Positions 15,662-22,671 of a DNA stretch of 28,541 nt are shown one piece after another; the first letter of the stretch is position 1; each line of letters begins with the position of its first letter. Position numbers and translations under genes: made by a program. The notes under the pieces are model-generated. The model was not told the origin of the DNA and searched no databases. It saw only the letters and a list, made by a program, of their open reading frames with translations. The DNA is taken from positions 1 through 28,541 of the forward strand of contig DASUMQ010000296.1 in the NCBI GenBank assembly GCA_036277615.1, given 5' to 3'. The DNA comes from RPQJ01 sp036277615 (GTDB taxonomy: Bacteria > Pseudomonadota > Gammaproteobacteria > Steroidobacterales > Steroidobacteraceae).

Positions 15662-16237
15662 TTACTCCTTCTGCAGGAGTCGATCGTCCGCGGCCGCGGC
15701 TATCGGTTCTCGCTTGGGCGAACTGAACGGGTTGACGAAATGGCGATCGACCCCGACGAGCTCGGCTTCCGGGTGACGCTCGCGCATCATGCGCGCGACC
15801 GACGCTTCCTGTTCCTTCAGCGTGTAGATCAGGATCAGGAACTTGCCAGCCTCGATGTCGTCGTGGAATTTCGCAAGCTTGCGGTTCTCGAGGCCGATGC
15901 CGATCAGCCCGCCTTCCCAGGCGCCGAAGAGCGTCGCGACCGCGACGAGGGCTATGTAGACGAACGTCGGCACCTCGACACCGAACGGGTCGAAGCGGTC
16001 GATCAGCCAGACGCCGAGCAGGCCCACGCAGAACCCCACGCCGGCGCCGATGATGCCGTCCCGGACGACGTCGAGGGTCTCGAGGTAATTGCTCGAGTGG
16101 ATGTGCTGCTTCTTGAGGCCGGCCTCGTCACGTGAAATGACGTGCAGGAAAAAGTCGCTGACGCCGACGGCGTGCAGGTCGTCCGAGATCCCGTGGGTGC
16201 TGTCGAGCGTCGGCGCCAGGTAATAAAGGCACTTCAT
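15662..16237 (-). CDS. Small membrane protein of unknown function in oxidase operon
   Basis: I do not recognise this 191-residue protein with certainty. A soluble N-terminal part (about 1-58) is followed by two glycine-rich membrane helices (60-80 with GIIGAGVGFCVGLLG, and 91-116). A soluble C-terminal part (about 120-191) has an IEAGKFLILIYTL strand. That layout, a split soluble domain around a glycine-rich hairpin, resembles DUF1269-type membrane proteins, but this is a by-eye comparison. The ATG at 16237 has GGGGGGA just upstream, which decides the start. Its position directly before subunit II suggests a role in oxidase assembly, metal delivery or regulation; no metal-binding motif is evident apart from scattered histidines (H43? 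region KKQHIH). Confidence 0.75.
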   Translation of the reverse strand: MKCLYYLAPTLDSTHGISDDLHAVGVSDFFLHVISRDEAGLKKQHIHSSNYLETLDVVRDGIIGAGVGFCVGLLGVWLIDRFDPFGVEVPTFVYIALVAVATLFGAWEGGLIGIGLENRKLAKFHDDIEAGKFLILIYTLKEQEASVARMMRERHPEAELVGVDRHFVNPFSSPKREPIAAAADDRLLQKE

Positions 16238-16314
16238 AATCCCCCCGCTGCGTGTAGGCCCGGCCGTGAGCGATTCGATCTGGGCGGAACGTTCCTCGTC
16301 GAAGACTGCTGCGA

Positions 16315-16566
16315 CTAGTCCTCGCCCCAGAACCAGGCGAGTGCGCCGAAGCCGAACAATGTAATCGCGATGATCGCGAACGGCAGGGCAGGCGCCCATA
16401 CCGGCACGTGGTCAAAAACCGGGGCCGTCTGTAGGAGGAGGCCGCCAAGAACGACGAGCGCGGCACCGATCGCCAGGCCGAGGGCGAGTTTCGATCCGCG
16501 CTGCCAGGCACGCAGCCACAACACCAAGCAACCCAGCAGCAGCAGCGTGATCAGGGATGCCCACAT
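16315..16566 (-). CDS. Small hydrophobic membrane protein, oxidase operon leader gene
   Basis: The 83-residue product is almost entirely hydrophobic, with three likely membrane segments (about 3-18, 28-46 and 58-79) and an acidic end WFWGED. I do not recognise the family; small proteins like this occur at the heads of haem-copper oxidase operons. The candidate promoter at 16576-16602 would place the transcript start only a few bases before the ATG, so the mRNA may be nearly leaderless. It is followed by 77 bases and then the 191-residue membrane protein gene on the same strand. Coding is supported by the membrane profile and position rather than by homology. Confidence 0.65.
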   Translation of the reverse strand: MWASLITLLLLGCLVLWLRAWQRGSKLALGLAIGAALVVLGGLLLQTAPVFDHVPVWAPALPFAIIAITLFGFGALAWFWGED

Positions 16567-16575
16567 GACGCAGAA

Positions 16576-16602
16576 ACTCTAGCAGAAATTTTCCGCCGTC
16601 AA
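16576..16602 (-). promoter_or_regulatory. Candidate promoter of the oxidase operon
   Basis: On the minus strand TTGACG (16602-16597, five of six) is followed after 15 bases by TAGAGT (16581-16576, four of six). The short spacer lowers confidence, but the local A+T content, the dyad just upstream and the position directly before the first oxidase-linked gene support it. The transcript would start about three to six bases before the ATG at 16566. Confidence 0.45.
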
Positions 16603-16608
16603 GGGGCC

Positions 16609-16635
16609 GATGCGAATGCGTCGCATTTTTGCATC
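16609..16635. promoter_or_regulatory. Dyad upstream of the oxidase promoter
   Basis: AATGCG and CGCATT (16615-16620, 16622-16627) are perfect six-base arms around a single T. The symmetry extends outward to GATGC (16609-16613) and GCATC (16631-16635). The dyad lies just upstream of the candidate -35, where an activator of the oxidase genes would bind. I cannot match it to a known regulator. Confidence 0.45.
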
Positions 16636-16710
16636 GCAGCGAAATCAGCCGGTCACAGGCGGCGTGCTCGCGCACCGCAAACGCATTCGTCGGCCGGAAA
16701 TGCGGGTGTT

Positions 16711-17529
16711 TCAGCGTTTGCGTCGCGCAGCGTAGGCGACACCGAGCGCGAGCATCCCGAGCACGAACAACGCCGGAATGCCCGCCGCGAACATCGAGTA
16801 GTCGAACCGGTAGCTGCGTGACGCGGGATCGTAGGTCGTGCAGTAGAGCCTGATCCGCTCGATCAGCCCCTCGAGCGATGCGCGTGCGACGGGCCGACGC
16901 AGGATCACCTGCTTGAGCGGCTCGACCAGTTCCGGCGGCTGGAACGCTTCGCCGTAGACCTGCCGCACCACGACGCCCTCCGGGTCGAGGATCGTCACCT
17001 GCGCGATGTGATCGAAACCGCGCGCCGACGGCGCCCACGTGAAGCCCAGCTCGTCCGTGAAGCGACGGACCGTCGCGGCGTCCGCACTGGCGAACCGCCA
17101 GGTCGCGTCGGTGATCCCGCGGTCCCGGCCATACGCCAGCATGCGCGGCGGCGTGTCGTGGATGCTGTCGAAACCGAGCGTGAGCACGCCGAACGCGTCG
17201 GCCCCCAGCGTCTCGCGCGCGATCCGGATTACGTCCCGCAAGTGCAGCGTGAGTCCCGAACAGACGACGTAGCAGTTCGTGAAGACGAAGCTGACCACGA
17301 GAGGTCGACCGCGCAGGTCGGCGAGCCGAAGGGGGCGACCGTGCTGATCGACGAACGTGTGATCGGTGGTGCGCGCCCCGATGGCCGCCTGGCTCGTGCG
17401 CAGCGCAGCCGCGTCGGCCGCGTTGACCGCCTCCTGCGCGACGGCGCCGTGGCCCGCAGACACCAGCGCGCTCGCGGCAACCGCTGCCATGAGCGCCGGG
17501 AACCGTCGAGCGTCCGCTCGCGTCGTCAC
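16711..17529 (-). CDS. SCO1/SenC family copper protein
   Basis: Sco proteins are membrane-anchored thioredoxin-fold proteins that deliver copper to, or reduce the cysteines of, the CuA site of subunit II. The 272-residue product has an N-terminal export signal (about 11-32), a thioredoxin-like domain, and a C-terminal membrane helix (about 247-267) followed by RRKR. The copper ligands are C86 and C90 in TNCYVVCSGL and H174 in GFDHIAQ. The prolines of the usual CPxxCP are missing. The GTG at 17529 lacks a ribosome binding site; an ATG at 17490 (residue 14) would still leave a signal. It starts ten bases after the spoT stop, so it is probably co-transcribed with spoT. Confidence 0.9.
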   Translation of the reverse strand: MTTRADARRFPALMAAVAASALVSAGHGAVAQEAVNAADAAALRTSQAAIGARTTDHTFVDQHGRPLRLADLRGRPLVVSFVFTNCYVVCSGLTLHLRDVIRIARETLGADAFGVLTLGFDSIHDTPPRMLAYGRDRGITDATWRFASADAATVRRFTDELGFTWAPSARGFDHIAQVTILDPEGVVVRQVYGEAFQPPELVEPLKQVILRRPVARASLEGLIERIRLYCTTYDPASRSYRFDYSMFAAGIPALFVLGMLALGVAYAARRKR

Positions 17530-17539
17530 GTTCGTCGCG

Positions 17540-19696
17540 TCACGCGAGCGTGCGCGCGACCTTGAGCACTTCCGGCATCCCGCGCACGGCGCGCATGACG
17601 CTCGCGAGTTGCTTCCGGTCCTGGACGAGCAGTTCGAAGATCAGCGTCGAGGTGTCAGTGTCGCGTTCGACGACGGACACCCGGTCGATGTTGGTCTGGG
17701 TCCCGGCGATCGCCGAGGCGACGGAGGCGAGCACGCCCATGCGATTGGTGACGTCGGCCCGGATCTCGACGTGAAACTCCCGGTCGGTCGCAGGCTGCCA
17801 GGTCACCGGAATCCACTTTTCGGGCTGCTTGCGGAACGAGGCGAGGTTGCCGCAGGCCTCGCGGTGGATCACGACGCCGCGGCCGGTCGAGAGGCTCGCG
17901 AGGATCGGGTCGTTCGGGATCGGGAAACAGCAGCGCGCGTACGAGACGACCAGCCCCTCGGTGCCCGCAATGGCGAGTGGGCCCGCCGTTCCCTCGGCGA
18001 CGGCCTCCGACTCGGGCGGCAGCAGGCGACGCGCGATGAACGGCGCGACACGTTCCCCGAGGCCGATGCGCTCGAACAGTTCGTCCTGGGTCCGCAGGCC
18101 GAGTTCGCCCACGACGGCCGTGACCGACTCCTGCGGGATCTTGCGCAACGTCAGCGAGAACTCCTCGAGCGCCTGGTTCAGCAGGCGCTTGCCGAGCTCG
18201 ATGGCTTCACTGCGCTTGAGGTTCTTGAGGTACTGGCGGATCGAGGCCCGTGCCTTCGCCGTGACCACGAAGTTGACCCAGGCCGGATTCGGCGTCGCGC
18301 CCTTGGCCGTGATGATCTCGACCGTCTGGCCGTTGCGCAGCGGCGTGCGCAACGGCACGAGCCGGCGGTCGACCTTGGCCGCGACGCACCGGTTGCCGAC
18401 GTCGGTGTGCACGGCATACGCGAAATCGACGCAGGTGGAGCCGCGTGGCAGGCGCCGGATTTCACCCTTGGGCGTGAAGACGTAGACCTTGTCCGGAAAC
18501 AGGTCGACCTTGACGCTCTCGAGGAATTCCTCGGAATTGCCGCCCTGCTGGATCTCGACCAGTTGTTGCAGCCACTCGCGGGCGCGATCGCCGTGGAGCC
18601 CGATGCCCGAGCCGCCACCTTCCTTGTATTGCCAGTGCGCCGCGATGCCGGACTCGGCGATCCGGTGCATCTCCTCGGTGCGGATCTGCACCTCGATCGG
18701 TGTGCTGTTCGGGCCGAACAGGGTCGTGTGCAGCGACTGGTAGCCGTTGACGCGAGGTATCGCGATGTAATCCTTGAAACGGCCTGGCATCGGCTTGAAC
18801 ACGGCGTGCACCACGCCGAGCGTGCGGTAGCAGGTGTCGGGCCGGTCGACGATCAGCCGGAAGCCGTAGACGTCGACCACCTCGTTGAGCGAGAGCTTCT
18901 TGCGCCGCATCTTCTCGTAGATGCTGTAGGCGTCCTTCTCGCGGCCCTCGATGCGCGCGGCGATGCCGGCCAGGTCGAGCGCCTCCTTGAGCGAGGCCGC
19001 GATCCGGCCGACGAACTGCTTCTGGTTGCCCTTGGCCGCCTTTACGGCCGACTCGATGACCTTGTAGCGCCTCGGGTACAGCGCGCGGAAGCCGAGGTCC
19101 TCGAGCTCGCGCTTGATCGTGTGCATGCCGAGGCGGTTCGCGATTGGCGCGTAGATGTCGAGCGTTTCGCGCGCGATCGTGCGGCGCTTGGCCGGCGGCA
19201 TCGCACCGAGCGTGCGCATGTTGTGCGTGCGGTCCGCGAGCTTGACCATGATCACGCGGATGTCGCGGACCATCGCGAGCAGCATCTTGCGGAAGCTCTC
19301 GGCCTGCGCCTCGGCGCGGCTGCGGAACTGGACCTGGTCGAGCTTGCTGACGCCGTCGACGAGTTCGGCCACTTCGCGTCCGAAGCGCTCGGTGATTTCG
19401 TCCTTGGTGTTGGGCGTGTCCTCCATCACGTCGTGGAGGATCGCGGCAATCATCGTCTGGGCATCGAGGCGCAGGTCGGCCAGCAGGTCCGCCACCGCCA
19501 CAGGGTGCGTGATGTAGGGCTCACCGGACCGACGACGCTGGCCGGCGTGGGCCTGGAACGCGAAGTCGTACGCTTCCTGGACCCGCTCGACCTGGTCGGG
19601 CGGCAGGTAGGTCTCGAGCTTCGAAATCAGCTGGTTGATCCCTATGGACCGTCTTCCGTAGGGCAGCAGGCTGCGCAGGGAAGACGTGACGTCCAT
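17540..19696 (-). CDS. spoT: Bifunctional (p)ppGpp synthetase/hydrolase SpoT
   Basis: SpoT makes and breaks down the alarmone (p)ppGpp in response to starvation and fatty-acid stress. The 718-residue product has the full long-RSH layout. The N-terminal HD hydrolase has H50, H64 and HDVMEDT at 88-94. Then come the synthetase domain (GREKDAYSIYEKM, FKDYIAIPRVNGYQSLHT), the TGS domain (KVYVFTPKGEI), the Cys/His zinc-finger region (YARCCFPIP) and a C-terminal ACT domain. An intact HD motif means the hydrolase should be active, which distinguishes it from RelA. It starts with ATG 24 bases after rpoZ, the classic gmk-rpoZ-spoT order. Downstream it runs into the oxidase module instead of ridA. Confidence 0.97.
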   Translation of the reverse strand: MDVTSSLRSLLPYGRRSIGINQLISKLETYLPPDQVERVQEAYDFAFQAHAGQRRRSGEPYITHPVAVADLLADLRLDAQTMIAAILHDVMEDTPNTKDEITERFGREVAELVDGVSKLDQVQFRSRAEAQAESFRKMLLAMVRDIRVIMVKLADRTHNMRTLGAMPPAKRRTIARETLDIYAPIANRLGMHTIKRELEDLGFRALYPRRYKVIESAVKAAKGNQKQFVGRIAASLKEALDLAGIAARIEGREKDAYSIYEKMRRKKLSLNEVVDVYGFRLIVDRPDTCYRTLGVVHAVFKPMPGRFKDYIAIPRVNGYQSLHTTLFGPNSTPIEVQIRTEEMHRIAESGIAAHWQYKEGGGSGIGLHGDRAREWLQQLVEIQQGGNSEEFLESVKVDLFPDKVYVFTPKGEIRRLPRGSTCVDFAYAVHTDVGNRCVAAKVDRRLVPLRTPLRNGQTVEIITAKGATPNPAWVNFVVTAKARASIRQYLKNLKRSEAIELGKRLLNQALEEFSLTLRKIPQESVTAVVGELGLRTQDELFERIGLGERVAPFIARRLLPPESEAVAEGTAGPLAIAGTEGLVVSYARCCFPIPNDPILASLSTGRGVVIHREACGNLASFRKQPEKWIPVTWQPATDREFHVEIRADVTNRMGVLASVASAIAGTQTNIDRVSVVERDTDTSTLIFELLVQDRKQLASVMRAVRGMPEVLKVARTLA

Positions 19697-19720
19697 GCGG
19701 GATCGGGAGCGGCGCTCGGG

Positions 19721-20008
19721 TCAGTCTCCCAGACCGATCTGCGGCGCGCGGAACTCGCCCATGAACTCCGGCTCCGGCATCAGTTCGGGCGGCGGCGGTG
19801 GCGGCAGGTCCGGCTCCTCGAGGATCTCGGCCCCGACGTGGCCGGCCGCGATCTCACGCAGTGCGAGCACCGTCGGCTTGTCGTTCTCCCACTCGAGCGT
19901 CGCCTCTGCGCCGTTCGCGAGCTTGCGCGCGCGGCGGGCAGCCACGAGCACCAGCTGGAACAGGTTCGGGACGTTCTGCAGGCAATCTTCGACGGTGATA
20001 CGAGCCAT
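19721..20008 (-). CDS. rpoZ: RNA polymerase omega subunit
   Basis: Omega helps assemble RNA polymerase by chaperoning the beta' subunit and forms part of a ppGpp-binding site. The 95-residue product begins MARITVEDCLQNVPNLFQLV with the conserved RARKLANG core. Usual length is about 90. The C-terminal tail is rich in proline and glutamate (LPPPPPPELMPEPE), which is variable in the family. The ATG at 20008 follows the conserved N-terminus; codons upstream are not conserved and no good ribosome binding site is visible. It lies between gmk (143 bases upstream, with a repeat element) and spoT (24 bases downstream), placing a ppGpp target next to the ppGpp enzyme. Confidence 0.95.
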   Translation of the reverse strand: MARITVEDCLQNVPNLFQLVLVAARRARKLANGAEATLEWENDKPTVLALREIAAGHVGAEILEEPDLPPPPPPELMPEPEFMGEFRAPQIGLGD

Positions 20009-20078
20009 GGGTCTGGGGGTAACGCAAAGGGGAAAGGGGCGAAAGCATAGCAAGCGGACGGGAACCGGGAAAGCCGGA

Positions 20079-20153
20079 AGCGGTTTGCGGTTAGTAGGAA
20101 GCCGGCTGTGCCGGCGTGCGGCGGAGCCGTGGTTCGTCTATCCGCTATACGCT
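20079..20153. repeat. Intergenic inverted-repeat element with REP-like core (copy 1)
   Basis: Arms at 20079-20094 and 20138-20153 are inverted with 12 of 16 matches. Between them GTAGGAA (20094-20100) leads into a perfect GCCGGC-tgt-GCCGGC palindrome (20101-20115), the GTAG-plus-hairpin shape of gammaproteobacterial REP sequences. The right arm covers the gmk stop codon, so the last codons of gmk come from the element. The layout and core resemble the element at 22559-22657. Confidence 0.55.
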
Positions 20154-20811
20154 AGTCACTATCCGCTTCGTGGCCGCCCGTCAGGCGAGCAGCGAGTGCA
20201 GCGAGCCCCGGTCGATCGGCTAAGGCGCGCTCCGGTTCGGTGCCGCGCACCACCGCGAGCAAGTCGTCGAGCGCCCGGTCGAAGTCGTCGTTGACCACCA
20301 CGAAGTCGAACTCGTTCCAGTGCGTCATGTCCGCCGCCGCATCGCGCAGCCGGCGCTGGATCACGGTTTCGGCATCCGTGCCGCGCCCGCGCAGGCGACG
20401 CTCGAGCTCGGCGCGCGAGGGCGGCAGCACGAAGATCGCGACGCATTCGGGCATCGCGCGCCGGATCTGCCGCGCGCCTTGCCAGTCGATTTCCAGGATC
20501 AGGTCCTGCCCGGCGCCGAGCGAGGCCTCGACCTGTGCGCGAGCCGTGCCATAGCGGTTGTCGAACACACGGGCGTGCTCCAGGAACTCGCCGCGCTCGA
20601 CCATTGCCGCGAATTCCTCGCCGGACACGAAGAAGTAATCGCGGCCATGCGTCTCGGTCGGGCGCTGCGGTCGCGTCGTGTACGAGATCGAGAAGCGCAG
20701 CGCGGGCTCCCGCTCCATCAGTGCACGCACGAGCGAAGTCTTGCCGGCGCCCGAGGGCGCAGCGATCACGAACAGGCGGCCGCGACGCGGCGGCGGGGTC
20801 GACGCGCTCAA
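20152..20811 (-). CDS. gmk: Guanylate kinase
   Basis: Gmk phosphorylates GMP to GDP with ATP, feeding GTP and (p)ppGpp synthesis in the cytoplasm. The 219-residue product has the P-loop APSGAGKTS, the GMP-binding SISYTTRPQRPTE with GRDYFFVS, and ILEIDWQGARQIR. The start is a TTG at 20811, seven bases after the yicC stop; no better ATG or GTG precedes the P-loop strand. The last codons and the stop lie inside the inverted-repeat element at 20079-20153, giving an unconserved GHEADSD tail. Length is slightly above the usual 205-210, consistent with that extension. It is part of the yicC-gmk-rpoZ-spoT run. Confidence 0.96.
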   Translation of the reverse strand: MSASTPPPRRGRLFVIAAPSGAGKTSLVRALMEREPALRFSISYTTRPQRPTETHGRDYFFVSGEEFAAMVERGEFLEHARVFDNRYGTARAQVEASLGAGQDLILEIDWQGARQIRRAMPECVAIFVLPPSRAELERRLRGRGTDAETVIQRRLRDAAADMTHWNEFDFVVVNDDFDRALDDLLAVVRGTEPERALADRPGLAALAARLTGGHEADSD

Positions 20812-20818
20812 GCGTGGG

Positions 20819-21688
20819 TCACTCGACGTTCTGGACCTGTTCCCGCATCTGCTCGATCAGCACTTTCATGTCCACCGCGGCACGCGTCGTGTCCGCGTCC
20901 TGCGACTTCGACGACAGCGTGTTCGCCTCGCGGTTGAGTTCCTGCATCAGGAAATCGAGGCGACGGCCGGAGGGCTCCCGCGCGTCGAGCGCCTGGCAGG
21001 CCTCGGTCACGTGACTGCCGAGCCGGTCGAGCTCTTCCTCGAAATCCATCTTGTACGCGATCAGCACGAGCTCCTGCTCGAGACGGGCCGCGTCGACCTG
21101 CGTGCCGAGTTGCGCCACGCGTTCGGACACCCGTGCGCGGATGCGGTCGCTGATCTCGGGCAGGCGCGCACGCAAAGTGGCGACATTCTGCTGCAGAGAT
21201 TCGCAGCGGCCGAGCAGCATTTCACGGATGCGGGCGCCCTCGCGAGCGCGGGCGTCGTTGAGGTCATGCACGGTTTCACGCACCAGTTCCATCGCCGCGG
21301 TCTGCACCGGCTGCAGGTCCCTCTCGCCCTCGCGGATGACGCCCGGCCAGCGCAGCAGGTCGAGCGGACTGACGGTCGCCAGCGAACCCCCCGCGAGGCT
21401 TGCGACGTCGGCCGCGGTGCGCGCCACCTGTTCGACCAGCGACCGATTGATTTCGATGCTGGCCGCCTGCGCCAGGGCGCCCCGCAGGTACAACCCCGCG
21501 TCGACCTTGCCGCGGCGCAGGGCCGCCGAGATCACCTGGCGCGCGTCGTTCTCGATGGCGCGCAGGTCCTCGGGCATCCGCAACGACAACTCCAGATACC
21601 GGTGGTTGACCGCGCGGATCTCGCAGGTGAGCGTGCCCCACGGGCCTTGGCGCTCGCGTCGCGCGAAGCCGGTCATGCTGCGGATCAT
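20819..21688 (-). CDS. yicC: YicC family endoribonuclease-like protein
   Basis: YicC/YloC proteins are conserved stress-related proteins, some with endoribonuclease activity on RNA. The 289-residue product shows the diagnostic start MIRSMTGFAR and EIRAVNHRYLE, a central helical region, and the conserved C-terminal GRRLDFLMQELNREANTLSSK. Length matches the family (about 287-290). The ATG at 21688 has no Shine-Dalgarno sequence before it. It is the first gene of the minus-strand yicC-gmk-rpoZ-spoT run and is divergent from the phosphatase gene, with 106 bases between them. Confidence 0.95.
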   Translation of the reverse strand: MIRSMTGFARRERQGPWGTLTCEIRAVNHRYLELSLRMPEDLRAIENDARQVISAALRRGKVDAGLYLRGALAQAASIEINRSLVEQVARTAADVASLAGGSLATVSPLDLLRWPGVIREGERDLQPVQTAAMELVRETVHDLNDARAREGARIREMLLGRCESLQQNVATLRARLPEISDRIRARVSERVAQLGTQVDAARLEQELVLIAYKMDFEEELDRLGSHVTEACQALDAREPSGRRLDFLMQELNREANTLSSKSQDADTTRAAVDMKVLIEQMREQVQNVE

Positions 21689-21757
21689 CGGGGGGCAGTC
21701 TCGACTTACTGGAAAATAAACCGACGCGGCACGAAGCTGTATGTGCGCTGCGGCAAG

Positions 21758-21766
21758 TGCTATAAA
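21758..21766 (+). promoter_or_regulatory. Extended -10 promoter of the PP2C gene
   Basis: TGCTATAAA is an extended -10 (TG-N-TATAAA) with five of six matches in the hexamer. The -35 at the expected distance (TGTATG) is poor, as often in extended -10 promoters. It sits in the divergent space between yicC and the phosphatase gene, about 30 bases before its start. Confidence 0.5.
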
Positions 21767-21794
21767 ACGTTGATAAGTCTACACGACACAGGGC

Positions 21795-22556
21795 GTGCCG
21801 GAGCGTCCCTTGCAGATCGAGCACGCGGACCTGAGTCTCATCGGGCATCGCGAAGAAAACCAGGATCGAGTCGCGATCGCCGACGCCGAGGGAACGGTGT
21901 TGCTCGCGGTCGTCGACGGCATGGGCGGGCATGCGGACGGCGCGCGCGCGGCCGAAGTCGCCATCCGCACGATGCTCGGCGAGTTCTGGGAAACGAGCCG
22001 GCCGTTGTTCGACCCCGACGGATTCCTGCACCTCACGGTCGGACGCGCTCACGACGCCGTCGTTGCGCTCGGCAACGGCTTGCCGGCGGAGATCCGCCCG
22101 CGCGCCACGTGCGCGATCTGCCTCGTGCAGGGCGGCAACGCATACTGGGCACACGTCGGCGACAGCCGCGTGTACCAGTTGCGCGGCGGCAAGGTGTTCG
22201 AGCGCACGCGCGATCATTCGCACGTCGAGCTGCTGCTGCGTGCGGGCCGGATCACGGAACGCCAGGCGCAGGCTCACCCGATGCGCAACTACGTGGAATG
22301 CTGCATCGGCGGCGACCCGGCGCTGCCGGAGATGACACTGAGCGGCCGACGCGTACTGCAGGTGGGCGACGTGCTCATGCTCTGCTCCGACGGGCTCTGG
22401 TCGGGACTCGCGGAGGAGCAGATCGCTTCGCTCAGCGGCGATCCGAAACGCGACCTGCGCGAGGCCCTCACGGAGCTCGGCGAACGCGCCGTGACGAACT
22501 CCGCCCCTTACGCGGACAATACGACCGCTGCCGCGATCCGCTGGCTCGGACCGTGA
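21795..22556 (+). CDS. PP2C-type serine/threonine protein phosphatase
   Basis: This Mn2+/Mg2+-dependent phosphatase removes phosphate from Ser/Thr residues. The 253-residue product has the metal-binding motifs in order: HREENQDRV, VVDGMGGHADG, GDSRVYQLRGG, CSDGLW and the late DN in PYADNTTAAA. Size matches single-domain bacterial PP2C enzymes. The GTG at 21795 is used here; a TTG at 21810, six bases after GGAG (21800-21803), is equally likely and would shorten the protein by five residues. In many Betaproteobacteria, as I recall, a Ser/Thr kinase gene sits beside this phosphatase between yicC and rph. No kinase is present here. Confidence 0.92.
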   Translation: MPERPLQIEHADLSLIGHREENQDRVAIADAEGTVLLAVVDGMGGHADGARAAEVAIRTMLGEFWETSRPLFDPDGFLHLTVGRAHDAVVALGNGLPAEIRPRATCAICLVQGGNAYWAHVGDSRVYQLRGGKVFERTRDHSHVELLLRAGRITERQAQAHPMRNYVECCIGGDPALPEMTLSGRRVLQVGDVLMLCSDGLWSGLAEEQIASLSGDPKRDLREALTELGERAVTNSAPYADNTTAAAIRWLGP

Positions 22557-22558
22557 AG

Positions 22559-22657
22559 AGTGGCTAGTGGTTAGTGGCTAGTGGCCAGTAAGAAGCCGAC
22601 CTTGTCGAGCGCTGCCCCCTCTTCCCACCAGCCACTAGCCACTAGTCACTAGACACT
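22559..22657. repeat. Intergenic inverted-repeat element with TAGTGGC units (copy 2)
   Basis: Arms of 27 bases at 22559-22585 and 22631-22657 are inverted with 24 of 27 matches. Each arm is built of a tandem unit close to TAGTGGC. The 45-base centre begins CAGTAAGAAGCCG and then CTTGTCGAGC, resembling the GTAGGAAGCCGGC core of the element at 20079-20153. Both elements also share CTAGTCACTA in the right arm. The element fills the space between the phosphatase stop and the rph ribosome binding site (GGAG at 22661-22664). Confidence 0.65.
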
Positions 22658-22671
22658 GCTGGAGAAATTCC

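Noticed and set aside
10753..17529. Oxidase genes as a recent mobile island
   Set aside because: No integrase, transposase, attachment repeats or clear composition shift at the ends; insertion is inferred only from gene order, so no mobile element is annotated.
17366..20050. 894-codon plus-strand open frame opposite spoT and rpoZ
   Set aside because: It covers conserved minus-strand genes exactly and has low-complexity Asp/Val/Arg content; a third-position G+C shadow.
22559..22657. CRISPR array or tandem-repeat locus
   Set aside because: The short units are arms of one inverted repeat; there are no regular repeat-spacer units and no cas genes.
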